From contig JAKSDO010000209.1 of the NCBI GenBank assembly GCA_022360055.1, positions 1-64,000 on the forward strand: a stretch of DNA of 64,000 bases, in the 5' to 3' direction. Shown here piece after piece: positions 25,421 through 34,449 of this stretch (position 1 is its first letter; every line of letters starts with the position of its first letter). Both the position numbers and the translations under genes were made by a program. Source of the stretch: Cytophagales bacterium (GTDB lineage Bacteria; Bacteroidota; Bacteroidia; Cytophagales; Cyclobacteriaceae). Under the pieces are notes generated by a model that was not told the origin of the DNA, ran no database searches, and was given only the letters and a program-made list of their open reading frames with translations.

Positions 25421-26152
25421 TTGAAAATCAATAGATCAATATTCGTTTCCATACTGATAATTTCGCTTTCTCTAAGTGCGAATAGGGGATTTTCCCAGGA
25501 GGAGCCGGGTTTCGAAAAGCAACTTTGGATGGCCGCTTTCCTTAATTTTCGCTTGGATAACAAATGGGTGTACAATCAGGATGCTTCCTATGCGCACTCT
25601 TTTGAGACTCCGACATTTACAAGATTTTTTTCAAGGTCTCAGTTAAACAGGCAAATCACAGGGGCTTTTAGCGCACATGGAGGCCTGAATCTTTTTTTTG
25701 CAATCAATGAAAAAGCCAATAATGCGCTGGAGCTTCGGCCATGGTTAGGTACAAAACTTCGATGGCCGTCCTTCTGGAGGTTTCACTTTGTGAATTATCT
25801 GCGTTTTGAACAGCGTTTTCAGCATACGCTGGATGTAAATGATTGGGACAACAATTTTAGAGTGAGGTATAAAATCGGAACGGATGTGCCGATAAATCAT
25901 GTATCGCTAACCGATCGTACATTCTACGGCGTATTGGCATATGAATTTTTCAGCGTTTCGTTTGGGGATGATATTCGATTTACAACCGCCGCAACTCATC
26001 GATTTGATTTTGGATTCGGTTATCGGCAAAATGTAAAAAATAGATTCGAAGCTTTAATATTGGCTTTGAATGGGTTGAGCGAAGACCATGATCATTACGC
26101 TTTGTCGAGCGCAGTTCTATTTCTGAACAAGCGTTACATCAACTGGGAGTAA
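25421..26152 (+). CDS. DUF2490-family exported beta-barrel protein
   Basis: This 243-residue protein has a signal peptide (MKINRSIFVSILIISLSLSANRGFSQ). The mature part has the DUF2490 look: LWMAAFLNFRLDNKWVYNQDASY, RSQLNRQITGAFSAHGGLNLF, LRPWLGTKLRWP, LRFEQRF and a terminal strand. These proteins are thought to be outer-membrane barrels of unknown role. The start is TTG at 25421, supported by the -7 element upstream and the complete signal peptide. It overlaps the convergent lipid-kinase gene by 14 bases at the 3' end. Confidence 0.8.
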   Translation: MKINRSIFVSILIISLSLSANRGFSQEEPGFEKQLWMAAFLNFRLDNKWVYNQDASYAHSFETPTFTRFFSRSQLNRQITGAFSAHGGLNLFFAINEKANNALELRPWLGTKLRWPSFWRFHFVNYLRFEQRFQHTLDVNDWDNNFRVRYKIGTDVPINHVSLTDRTFYGVLAYEFFSVSFGDDIRFTTAATHRFDFGFGYRQNVKNRFEALILALNGLSEDHDHYALSSAVLFLNKRYINWE

Positions 26153-27056
26153 TCATATTAATTGCATCGGGAATGATTTTTACCTCAACATTTTTGGTTT
26201 CCCCAATGGCTTCACCATCGATTTGAAGTGTCTCAGGGCATTTAAGTTCAATGCTTGCCCGTTTACAGGAGAACACTTTTGTCAGGTCTTCCCTTTTTCT
26301 CAAATTTACTTTGAAAATACTCATCAACGAGCGCAGTAATGCGATAAGATTTATTTGCTTTACAATGCAAATTTCGAAAAATCCATCATTGAGTTTTCCG
26401 GCGGGGTTGATTACAGCTCCGGTACCGTACATGGTGGCGTTGGCAAGGACGATCATATACCCTTTCCCGGCATGCCGCTTTCCATTTATGAAAAGCTGAT
26501 AAGAGATGCGTTTTCGTTGCTTAAGCTCTTTGATAAATAGCCTGGCATACCCGAGATATCCCCGGGCTTTTTCGGTTTCAAATCGTTTTACAATCTTTGC
26601 ATTTAGGCCGATGTCGCTCAGATGGATTGAAAAGTTTTTTTTATTGATCTGCACCAGATCAATTTTTCGAATGTGTTCATTTTTTATTATTTGCCAACAC
26701 TCCATAAACCGTTCGGAAGGAATCAAGCTTAGGGTCCGGTCGGGAATTTTTGGTATCCCAAGCTCTTTTGCCATCCCATTTGCCGAACCAAATGGCATCA
26801 AACCGATTTTGGTTGAAGTTTTTTTAACTGTTTTAGCGACAAGTTGCAGGGTTCCGTCGCCACCTATGGCAACTATTACTTTCGGTTTTACTTTCTCGTA
26901 AAGCTTTTGCAGCTTGAGTTCATCGTCATATCCGGTGGTAGCGAATATTTCAAAAGACAAGTTTGAAGTTTTAATTTCATCTTCAATGAATTGATAAAAA
27001 GATGACTTATCATTGCCTCCTGCTATTGGATTTACAACAAATAGGTAATTCGTCAT
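26139..27056 (-). CDS. Diacylglycerol-kinase-family lipid kinase
   Basis: This 305-residue cytoplasmic enzyme has the DAGK catalytic fold: FVVNPIAGGNDKSSF at the N terminus, the nucleotide-binding motif GGDGT (65-69) and GLMPFGSANGMAKELGIP. The C-terminal half has VLANATMYGTGAVINPAGKLNDGFFEI and DGE in LQIDGEAIG. Relatives (YegS, DgkB, BmrU) phosphorylate diacylglycerol or similar lipids; the exact lipid cannot be told from sequence. The gene is separated from the Gfo/Idh/MocA gene behind it by a strong terminator. Confidence 0.88.
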   Translation of the reverse strand: MTNYLFVVNPIAGGNDKSSFYQFIEDEIKTSNLSFEIFATTGYDDELKLQKLYEKVKPKVIVAIGGDGTLQLVAKTVKKTSTKIGLMPFGSANGMAKELGIPKIPDRTLSLIPSERFMECWQIIKNEHIRKIDLVQINKKNFSIHLSDIGLNAKIVKRFETEKARGYLGYARLFIKELKQRKRISYQLFINGKRHAGKGYMIVLANATMYGTGAVINPAGKLNDGFFEICIVKQINLIALLRSLMSIFKVNLRKREDLTKVFSCKRASIELKCPETLQIDGEAIGETKNVEVKIIPDAINMITPS

Positions 27057-27128
27057 GATTTCGTTTCGGCGATCATCCCTGTGTTCTTTTACGAAAAAGA
27101 AGGGGATGTAATCCTTATATTGGCGGAT

Positions 27129-27160
27129 AATAAACCAGGCATCTGGATGCCTGGTTTATT
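27129..27160 (-). terminator. 14-bp-stem hairpin overlapping a stop codon
   Basis: AATAAACCAGGCAT-CTGG-ATGCCTGGTTTATT is a perfect 14-bp stem with a 4-base loop. On the minus strand it begins within the stop codon of the Gfo/Idh/MocA gene and so should end that transcript before the lipid-kinase gene. The A/T-rich outer stem replaces the usual separate T-run. Confidence 0.7.
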
Positions 27161-28577
27161 AAACCGGCCTTTTTGCCACAGGGATCAGGTCAGTAAGCTC
27201 TTTGATCTGAACAGGTCGTTTCTCTTCAATACTTTTCCTTGCAGCTATGCCGATCAGGATTGAAAAAGCTCCATCACGCGTACCGGCTGCGTGTTTCAAA
27301 GGATCCGGCAAATCTGGGTTTTTAAATATTTTATCCTGAAGCCTGCTATCTCCTCCTCCATGACCGCTTCCCGAATGCTTTACCTTTATCATTTCATGAT
27401 CACTGAAATTCTTCATAACGACAATTTCGTCGTACCGGGCGTCTTCTGATTCCACCTTCTGGTTCATTTCTTTGGCATGTAATTCGGCCTGGTTTACCTT
27501 TTCCTCTTGACGCCACGGAATGTCTTCCCAGGAATCAATTCTTCCATTCATACCATTAAATGCGATGCGCCAGCCTTCGTACGGCGAATAAGTCGTAAGG
27601 GAATAACTCACACTCACATTGTTGGCATACTTTATCTGAACGGCCATTTTATCATAAATATCGATCTCTTCTCTCCACAGGCAATTGTCGCGGATATAAC
27701 CGTCATATTTTTCATTGTGCACATACAATTCCATTGATCTCTTGTCCTTTGTGATATCCCAATAGAAGCCGCATTTATCCGTATATGCACAATTTCTGCA
27801 CTTTTCCCCCCGGAACTTGTTGTTATTCCCATAGTGTTCAAGCGAACCGTAGGCAAACACCTCCACGGGATCGGAGTCCAAAAACCAGTTGAGCAAATCG
27901 AAGTGATGGGTAGATTTATGAACCAGTAAAGTTCCACCTTTGTTCCGTTCTCCATGCCATCTCCGAAAATAAGAGGCCCCATGGTAGGTGTTGAGATACC
28001 AATGAAAATCGACGGAAGTGATATCTCCAATTTTTTTGGATTCTATCTGTTCTTTGATCGCCGTGAAAAGGGTTCCATACCTGTAGTTAAATCCAACGAT
28101 TACCTTTTGCCCGGATTTTTTTTCTGCATCGAGAATGGCCTGACACTTAACCTCATCTGTCGTCATGGGTTTTTCCGTGATCACATTTACGCCATATTCC
28201 AGCCCTTTGATGATAAATTCGTGATGCGTGGAATCCATTGTCGTTACAATCACAAGATCCGGTTTCACTGTTTTCATCATTTGATCAAAATCCGTGAATG
28301 TCGGGCAGTTTACTCCGATAAGTTGAGTGCCCAGTCTCGCTCTCCCTTCATTTTTATCGCAAAGCCCGACAAACTCCAGTTCTTTTTTATAGTTCTCAGC
28401 AACTCTTCTACCCCAAAATGAAGTGCCCCGTATTCCGGTACCGACAAGCACAACTCTCAACTTTGCCTGAGGTTGAAAAGATGAGGCTAATGCGGAGATC
28501 GATGGTGCGACTACACTTCCGGCAGCGATGGCTCCGGATCTGTTAATGAATTTTCTTCTGCTCAAATTATTCGACAT
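27159..28577 (-). CDS. Tat-exported Gfo/Idh/MocA-family oxidoreductase
   Basis: This 472-residue NAD(P)-dependent sugar oxidoreductase starts with a twin-arginine signal (NLSRRKFINRSGAIAAGSVV), so it probably acts folded in the periplasm. The Rossmann part has VVLVGTGIRGTSFWG and the family motif EKP (135-137); the substrate half has GFNYRYG and HHFDLLNWFLD. Residues 260-269 contain CxxC and a third Cys (Cys260, Cys263, Cys269), a cysteine group seen in part of this family that may bind a metal. The substrate is unknown; the neighbouring sulfatase and esterase suggest a role in breaking down modified glycans (inference). Confidence 0.88.
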   Translation of the reverse strand: MSNNLSRRKFINRSGAIAAGSVVAPSISALASSFQPQAKLRVVLVGTGIRGTSFWGRRVAENYKKELEFVGLCDKNEGRARLGTQLIGVNCPTFTDFDQMMKTVKPDLVIVTTMDSTHHEFIIKGLEYGVNVITEKPMTTDEVKCQAILDAEKKSGQKVIVGFNYRYGTLFTAIKEQIESKKIGDITSVDFHWYLNTYHGASYFRRWHGERNKGGTLLVHKSTHHFDLLNWFLDSDPVEVFAYGSLEHYGNNNKFRGEKCRNCAYTDKCGFYWDITKDKRSMELYVHNEKYDGYIRDNCLWREEIDIYDKMAVQIKYANNVSVSYSLTTYSPYEGWRIAFNGMNGRIDSWEDIPWRQEEKVNQAELHAKEMNQKVESEDARYDEIVVMKNFSDHEMIKVKHSGSGHGGGDSRLQDKIFKNPDLPDPLKHAAGTRDGAFSILIGIAARKSIEEKRPVQIKELTDLIPVAKRPV

Positions 28578-28991
28578 GACTCTGTTTGTTTTGATTATTT
28601 CAATTTATATAAAATCTGTTTTTGAAAATAGCCTTAAAATCGGGCCCCAAATAATTTGGAGGTATGATCCGCCTCACCGGGCAGGCTGATATACGTAATT
28701 ATCTTATGGATTCTATATAAAATTATGGATATTATTTATTATCGTATTACAAATCGATGTTCATTCCACCTAAATAGAGTGATTCTAAATAGTGATTCGG
28801 GAAGAGGACCAGGCTGGTCTATCTTGAATTTCTTCGCTATCTTGGAATTTTCGACATGAATGCATCTTCAAATTTCGAGCCGGAATTCAGAGTCGGTCAA
28901 AAAGATGAAACCCGACCTTGAACGATGGATCGGCTCGGTAAATAAAAGCCGTACCGGAGGAGATTGTTAATTTATATTGAATGATGAGAAA
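28578..28991. other. Intergenic region between divergent genes
   Basis: About 414 bases separate the oxidoreductase and sulfatase genes. Two short direct repeats are visible: GTGATTC twice near 28780-28798, and CTATCTTG-GAATTT-like copies near 28818 and 28839. No gene, clear operator or -7 consensus is seen. Confidence 0.5.
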
Positions 28992-30518
28992 ATGAAAAAG
29001 AGCTTTTCTACCTTGCCGTTTTTCCTGGCTGTCTTTTTTATTTCATGCAAAGACAACCGGCCAAATATTCTCTTTATTATGTCGGACGATCATACCAGCC
29101 AGGCATGGGGGATTTATGGAGGCCCTTTGAAAGATTATGTACAGGCGCCGAATATTTCCCGGTTATCCGAAGAAGGTTGTACGCTCAGCAACGTTTTCTG
29201 TACCAATTCGATTTGTACACCCAGCCGGGCTTCCATCCTCACGGGAAGATACAGCCATCAGAATGGAGTGTATACACTGACCGAAGCCCTGGAGCCCGAC
29301 AGTATGAATGTTGCGAAATCATTGAGAAAACACGGTTATCAAACCGCTGTCATCGGTAAATGGCACCTTAAGAAAAGACCATCGGGTTTCGACTACTATA
29401 ACGTATTGCCCGGTCAGGGCAGGTATCGCGATCCTATCCTGAAGGATTCGACCAACTGGGATAAAGGGGGTAAAGTATACGAGGGATTTTCTTCCGATGT
29501 AATCGGCGATCAATCGGTCAAATGGTTGGAAAGCCGTGATAAGAAAAAGCCATTCGTGCTGATGATGCACTTCAAAGCTACCCACGAACCATTTGGTTAC
29601 CCCGACCGGAAAAAATATTTGTATGAGGATGTGGAGATGCCTGAGCCGGCGAACTTACTCGATTTCGGGCAGGAAGGATCGGGAAGGTCATTTAGCGGGC
29701 AGATTCTGGAGATCCTGGGAAATCGCTGGGTAGATGCTACCAAAAATGGTTCCGGGAGCTATCCGGGTTTGCCTTTTGATCTGGAAGGATTGGATAGCAT
29801 TCGCGCGCGGAAAAAGATTTACCAGAAGTTTGTCAAAGATTTTTTGCGAAGCGGATCCGCTGTCGACGACAATATTGGAAAGATGCTGAACTATCTGGAT
29901 GCCCGTGGGCTAGCTGAAAATACAGTTGTAATTTACACGGCAGATCAGGGATACTTCCTGGGCGAGCACGGATTTTTCGACAAGCGAATGTTTTATGAAG
30001 AAGCGCTTCGAATGCCTTTTGTGATTCGATATCCTAAAGAAATCCGGCCAAATTCAAGTAACGGGGACCTCATTCTGAACATCGACTTCCCCGCTCTGTT
30101 TTTGGATTATGCGCAAATAGATGATCCTTATTTTCATATCGGCAGAAGTTTTAGGGAAAATTTGAGCGGAAATACTTCGGAGAACTGGCGAAAATCGATG
30201 TATTATCGGTATTGGCTGCACCAAACCAACCGCCCCGCCCATTTTGGCATTCGGGATGACCGGTACAAACTTATTTTCTTTTATGGTCAGCATTTGGACA
30301 TGCCTGGCGCACACCGGCAAAATACGGTTCCTGCCTGGGAGTTTTATGATTTACAGGAAGATCCTGATGAAAACAAAAATGCGTATACAGATCCAAAATA
30401 CAGCGAAGTTATTTCGAAAATGAAAGAAGCGTTGATTGTTTACAGACAGGAGGTCGGCGATTCCGATGACCGCTTTGTCGAGATGGAATCGATATTACAG
30501 GAAAACGGTTTTAAATAA
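28992..30518 (+). CDS. Sulfatase lipoprotein (arylsulfatase family)
   Basis: This 508-residue enzyme removes sulfate esters, probably from a sulfated polysaccharide. The ATG at 28992 gives a lipoprotein signal (MKKSFSTLPFFLAVFFISC, Cys19); a TTG five codons earlier is less likely. The metal site begins with NILFIMSDDHTSQ. The catalytic motif is CTPSR (75-79), with Cys75 to be turned into formylglycine, followed by ASILTGRYSHQNGVY. Downstream are GKWHL and TADQGYFLGEHGFFDKRMFYEE. No maturase gene is in view. It is the first gene of a small glycan-related group that reaches to about 34 kb. Confidence 0.93.
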   Translation: MKKSFSTLPFFLAVFFISCKDNRPNILFIMSDDHTSQAWGIYGGPLKDYVQAPNISRLSEEGCTLSNVFCTNSICTPSRASILTGRYSHQNGVYTLTEALEPDSMNVAKSLRKHGYQTAVIGKWHLKKRPSGFDYYNVLPGQGRYRDPILKDSTNWDKGGKVYEGFSSDVIGDQSVKWLESRDKKKPFVLMMHFKATHEPFGYPDRKKYLYEDVEMPEPANLLDFGQEGSGRSFSGQILEILGNRWVDATKNGSGSYPGLPFDLEGLDSIRARKKIYQKFVKDFLRSGSAVDDNIGKMLNYLDARGLAENTVVIYTADQGYFLGEHGFFDKRMFYEEALRMPFVIRYPKEIRPNSSNGDLILNIDFPALFLDYAQIDDPYFHIGRSFRENLSGNTSENWRKSMYYRYWLHQTNRPAHFGIRDDRYKLIFFYGQHLDMPGAHRQNTVPAWEFYDLQEDPDENKNAYTDPKYSEVISKMKEALIVYRQEVGDSDDRFVEMESILQENGFK

Positions 30519-30589
30519 GAGATTTTTTCAGTTTGGAAGTGATAATTTAAAAATTGAGGTCTTCTGTCGACCTGTCGCAAAGCGGATTC

Positions 30590-30874
30590 ATGGATTTTAC
30601 AATCGAATTTAACTCGGGAGGTAATCATGGCCATCAGTTGAAGGATGCCCTGGGCGGACTTACCGCAGGATGTCTTTTTGATCTGAAGTATGTGCATACG
30701 CCGCATAAATATTTGGATTATTTTGGCATCGGATATCAGACGCCGATTCTGAAAGTATGGTCGCGCAGATTAAAATACAGACGCATCAAAAGGATGAGAG
30801 GTCCATTTTGGGAGGAAGCGATCTATCACATATCTCTTTTCAGGGACGCGAGCAGGCATCTGAATGGTATTTGA
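30590..30874 (+). pseudogene. Truncated gene, possible glycosyltransferase N terminus
   Basis: From ATG 30590 a 94-residue product begins MDFTIEFNSGGNHGHQLKDA and continues ALGGLTAGCLFDLKYVHTPHKYLDYFG. The GGNHGHQLKDALGGL stretch looks like the opening of a nucleotide-sugar-dependent transferase with a GxGNQL-type loop, but the product stops where a normal enzyme would go on for 200 residues or more. I found no continuation in other frames before the next gene. It is probably a 5' fragment left after a deletion. The family is uncertain. Confidence 0.45.
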
Positions 30875-30994
30875 GCGACATCGGTTAGCAAGCAGTGGTT
30901 ATGGATACCGGCCGGATAAAATGTGTCGGTTGATCATTGGGTATTTCGTACTTCAGTTCCTAACTTGCGAATACGTACAATATTTTGCCCGATC

Positions 30995-31819
30995 ATGAAA
31001 AGATTGTTTTTGATTCTGCTTGCAGGATTTTTTGTAACTTCCTGTGCCTCGCTCCGACATCGGCGGGAACAACGAGCGGTTCAACAAGCTAAAGAGAAAT
31101 TCCATGTTTATCTATTGATGGGGCAATCGAACATGGCCGGCCGAGGTCGAGTTGAACCGCAAGATACAATTACACATCCTCATGTATTTGTACTGAACAA
31201 TGATGCTGCCTGGGTGCGGGCAAAAGATCCGCTGCACGCTGACAAACCAAAGGTCGCAGGTGTTGGATTGGGTTTGACTTTTGGCAAATTCATGGCCGAG
31301 CATGACAAAGGCATCACGGTTGGATTGATACCATGTGCGAAAGGGGGGTCATCGATTGATCAATGGATTATGGGGGGATACCATGAACAGACAAAAAGCT
31401 ATCCCTATGATGAAGCCATTTACAAAGCCAAACTCGGCATGGAAAAGGGTGTGATTAAAGGAGTGCTTTGGCACCAGGGCGAGTCGGATTGCAAATCGGT
31501 CGACGGCATTAAAGCTTACAGGCAAAAATTTTCCGACCTGGTAGAGCGCATTGAGAATGACCTGGGCCTGGCCGATCTGCCATTCGTAATAGGAGAGCTC
31601 GGATATTTTTTCTACGATAAGCGGCCGCATGCCAAAGAAATGAATCGACTGTTTGAAAAGATGGCGAATGAAAACGATCGCATTGGATTGGTAAAAGCTC
31701 AGGGATTGACAGATAAAGGAGATGGGACTCATTTTGACTCCGGATCGTACCGATTACTTGGAAGGAGATATGCGGAACGAATGGTCGAGCTTCAAAAAAG
31801 TCGCAAGGCGGAAAACTAG
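30995..31819 (+). CDS. SASA-family carbohydrate acetylesterase lipoprotein
   Basis: This 274-residue esterase begins at ATG 30995 with a lipoprotein signal (MKRLFLILLAGFFVTSC, Cys17); the longer upstream frame adds only a non-signal extension. The SGNH-like motifs are YLLMGQSNMAGRG (nucleophile Ser45), LIPCAKGGSSIDQW, LWHQGESD and GDGTHFDSGSY (Asp/His pair). Such enzymes deacetylate sialic acids, xylans or other glycans. It is single-domain and much shorter than the SASA enzyme at 13053. It lies next to the sulfatase, fitting removal of glycan decorations. Confidence 0.88.
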   Translation: MKRLFLILLAGFFVTSCASLRHRREQRAVQQAKEKFHVYLLMGQSNMAGRGRVEPQDTITHPHVFVLNNDAAWVRAKDPLHADKPKVAGVGLGLTFGKFMAEHDKGITVGLIPCAKGGSSIDQWIMGGYHEQTKSYPYDEAIYKAKLGMEKGVIKGVLWHQGESDCKSVDGIKAYRQKFSDLVERIENDLGLADLPFVIGELGYFFYDKRPHAKEMNRLFEKMANENDRIGLVKAQGLTDKGDGTHFDSGSYRLLGRRYAERMVELQKSRKAEN

Positions 31820-31920
31820 CCCCACAAGCGCAAAGCATCATGCCCCGGATTCGGGAAAGAATTAATATCCGTGAAGTCTCGAACAGAACCGATGAAGAGG
31901 TCCTTTGAGAAATAATTGAT

Positions 31921-32472
31921 CTATTCTTTTACTTCCACGATCATTTCAATTTCGCAGGCAATATTTGTCGGAAGAGATGCCATACCCACTGCCGCTCTCG
32001 CATGTTTTCCGCGTTCGCCAAATACTTCTACCATCAGATCCGAAAATCCATTGATCACCGAAGGATGCTCCGTAAATGCCGGATCGGCATTTACCATGCC
32101 CAATACCTTCACAATTCTAACGACGTTATTCAGGTCTCCGATTTCAGCCTTAAGCGCCGATAACTGTTGAATTGCAGTTAGCCGGGCAGCTTCATAGCCT
32201 TGCTCAATGCTGAGGTCCGAACCTACTTTTCCGGTAATATATGCGCCATCAGATTTTTTGGGGCCTTTGCCAGCCATAAACACGAGTTTACCGGCTTTTA
32301 CTGCATTTACATAATTGGCGACCGGCTTGCTGGGCTCTTGCAAGGAGATCCCGAGCTCTTTTATTTTCCCTTCCACATCATAGTCGTAGAGTGTAATGTC
32401 CCCGGACAAATTCTGATTATTGTTTGCGCATGAAACGGCAAAAAATGCAAGGATGAGAGCTGGTTTTTTCAT
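31921..32472 (-). CDS. RidA/YjgF-family protein with lipoprotein signal
   Basis: RidA proteins normally act in the cytoplasm, where they hydrolyse reactive enamine/imine intermediates. This 183-residue version has an N-terminal lipoprotein signal (MKKPALILAFFAVSC, Cys15) and a 40-residue linker before the RidA domain (KLVFMAGKGPKKSDGAYITGKVG ... QQLSALKAEIGDLNNVVRIVKVLGMVN). The active-site Arg is in GKHARAAVGMASLP and the C-terminal Glu in CEIEMIVEV. Envelope placement is unusual and suggests another task. It is a single gene, convergent with the SASA esterase. Confidence 0.88.
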   Translation of the reverse strand: MKKPALILAFFAVSCANNNQNLSGDITLYDYDVEGKIKELGISLQEPSKPVANYVNAVKAGKLVFMAGKGPKKSDGAYITGKVGSDLSIEQGYEAARLTAIQQLSALKAEIGDLNNVVRIVKVLGMVNADPAFTEHPSVINGFSDLMVEVFGERGKHARAAVGMASLPTNIACEIEMIVEVKE

Positions 32473-32654
32473 TGGTAAAGTAATTTATTTCATAAAACAT
32501 TGGTTCCGTTAAAAAATGAGTATGGCGCTAACCTCGAAGAAAATTTGCAAATCATAAAATCTTTTAACATGCATAAAACAATAATTTACCATAAATCATG
32601 ATTGGGTAAAAAATCGAAAAACACTCGATTTGTAAAGATCATAAACCACGCCTT

Positions 32655-33890
32655 TCATTTTGCCAGGTTTTCGAGATAATCGACGTGAGGTTTCCCGCCA
32701 TAAGAATTTTTCGAATGCGTTGACCAGATTTTAAAATAGGCATCCAGATCACCGTCACCATCAGCATCCCCGAATTTTACATCATGGCCGCCGAAGTTTT
32801 TATCTACTACGATGTGTTCTTTAAACGAGCGGCCTTTCCCATCTTGATTTTCCCAGATATACGCCCGGCTTGTTGCTCCGACAGGTAAGAGGTTTGGATC
32901 TTCCTGATCCATGGTGAAGATGTCCGAATCCCCGTCCAGATCAAAATCAGCCACCCATAATGAGTGGAATGAGCCTCTTCTTCCCGGGGCTGTCAAAGGA
33001 AGCAGATGAACTTTAAAGCGAGGGGTGGATTTGCCGTTGTTTTCCAGCCAGGCCCCCCGGGAGTCTACCTGATCTCCGCCAACCATTACGATATCGTTGT
33101 CGCCATCCTTATCCATATCCAGAATCCAGCTCCTGCCCGAAAGTCCCCAGTAGCCGGAGCTGCCGAAAGGAAGGAATTGCCTGGACCAGGAAAGGCCTTT
33201 GCCTTCGTTGCGATACCATCTGCCGACCAATACAACATCGCTGTCTCCGTCACCGTCGAGATCGCCAATACCATGGGGAAAGCATCCCCCGTGAATATCA
33301 GCCCTGTCGTCCAAAACCTCCATTGTGATCGTATGTCTGTTCCATGTTTTAGTCTCAACTGCGTTTACAGGGATTTCATACCAGAAACAGCCCTCCCGGT
33401 CTCCAAGTACCACAAGATCTTTTTTATGGTCTCCGTTTATATCGTAAAGTACAAGGTCATGGATTTCCTGTTCAATTGCCGTATCGTATTGATATGCGGT
33501 GAATGGGACGTTTGCAGGATTTTGAGAATTTCTCCACCAGTAACCTCCGGCGATAATATCCTGCCAGCCATCCTGATCGACATCGTAGGCCGCCCCGCCA
33601 AGTTGCGCAGTGGTTATCGACCCGATCTTGTGCCTTTCCCAGGAATTGTTTCCGAGATATTCAAATAAAAAGACCGGGCCTTTTGTTCTGGATAATGCAA
33701 AATCCAAATCGCCGTCGTTGTCAAAATCTGCCATTGCCGGGGTCCCGAATCGGCTGTGGGACTCGTTCGGAAGATCCGTCGAAACCGTATGATGCCGAAA
33801 CCATTCCTCATTTTTACTTTGCGAACAGGCTAAACAAAGAATAAGACCCGCACTATAATACGTAACACTTTTCAAACAATTGTGATGCAT
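32655..33890 (-). CDS. FG-GAP/VCBS-repeat lipoprotein
   Basis: From the ATG at 33890 this 411-residue protein has a lipoprotein signal (SAGLILCLAC, Cys22). It then has seven or so repeats with the calcium-binding pattern D-x-D-x-D-G-D-x-D: ADFDNDGDLDFAL, YDVDQDGWQDIIA, YDINGDHKKDLVV, GDLDGDGDSDVVL, LDMDKDGDNDIVM, ADFDLDGDSDIFT and GDADGDGDLDAYF. Such repeats fold into a seven-bladed propeller. It may bind carbohydrates or act as a surface adhesin. A longer frame from 33935 would bury the signal and is less likely. Confidence 0.85.
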   Translation of the reverse strand: MHHNCLKSVTYYSAGLILCLACSQSKNEEWFRHHTVSTDLPNESHSRFGTPAMADFDNDGDLDFALSRTKGPVFLFEYLGNNSWERHKIGSITTAQLGGAAYDVDQDGWQDIIAGGYWWRNSQNPANVPFTAYQYDTAIEQEIHDLVLYDINGDHKKDLVVLGDREGCFWYEIPVNAVETKTWNRHTITMEVLDDRADIHGGCFPHGIGDLDGDGDSDVVLVGRWYRNEGKGLSWSRQFLPFGSSGYWGLSGRSWILDMDKDGDNDIVMVGGDQVDSRGAWLENNGKSTPRFKVHLLPLTAPGRRGSFHSLWVADFDLDGDSDIFTMDQEDPNLLPVGATSRAYIWENQDGKGRSFKEHIVVDKNFGGHDVKFGDADGDGDLDAYFKIWSTHSKNSYGGKPHVDYLENLAK

Positions 33891-33973
33891 GAAAGACGTT
33901 AGAACTTTGTACAAAGAGAAAAGCAGACATCTCAATCGAAAGAGTATAAAATTTATACGGTTCTTATTATGGG

Positions 33974-34444
<471 letters not shown>

Positions 34445-34449
34445 TTAAA

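Noticed and set aside
32700-33800. Repeated GATGG/GTCGCC-like motifs suggesting a DNA repeat array
   Set aside because: They encode the Asp/Gly calcium loops of the FG-GAP protein.
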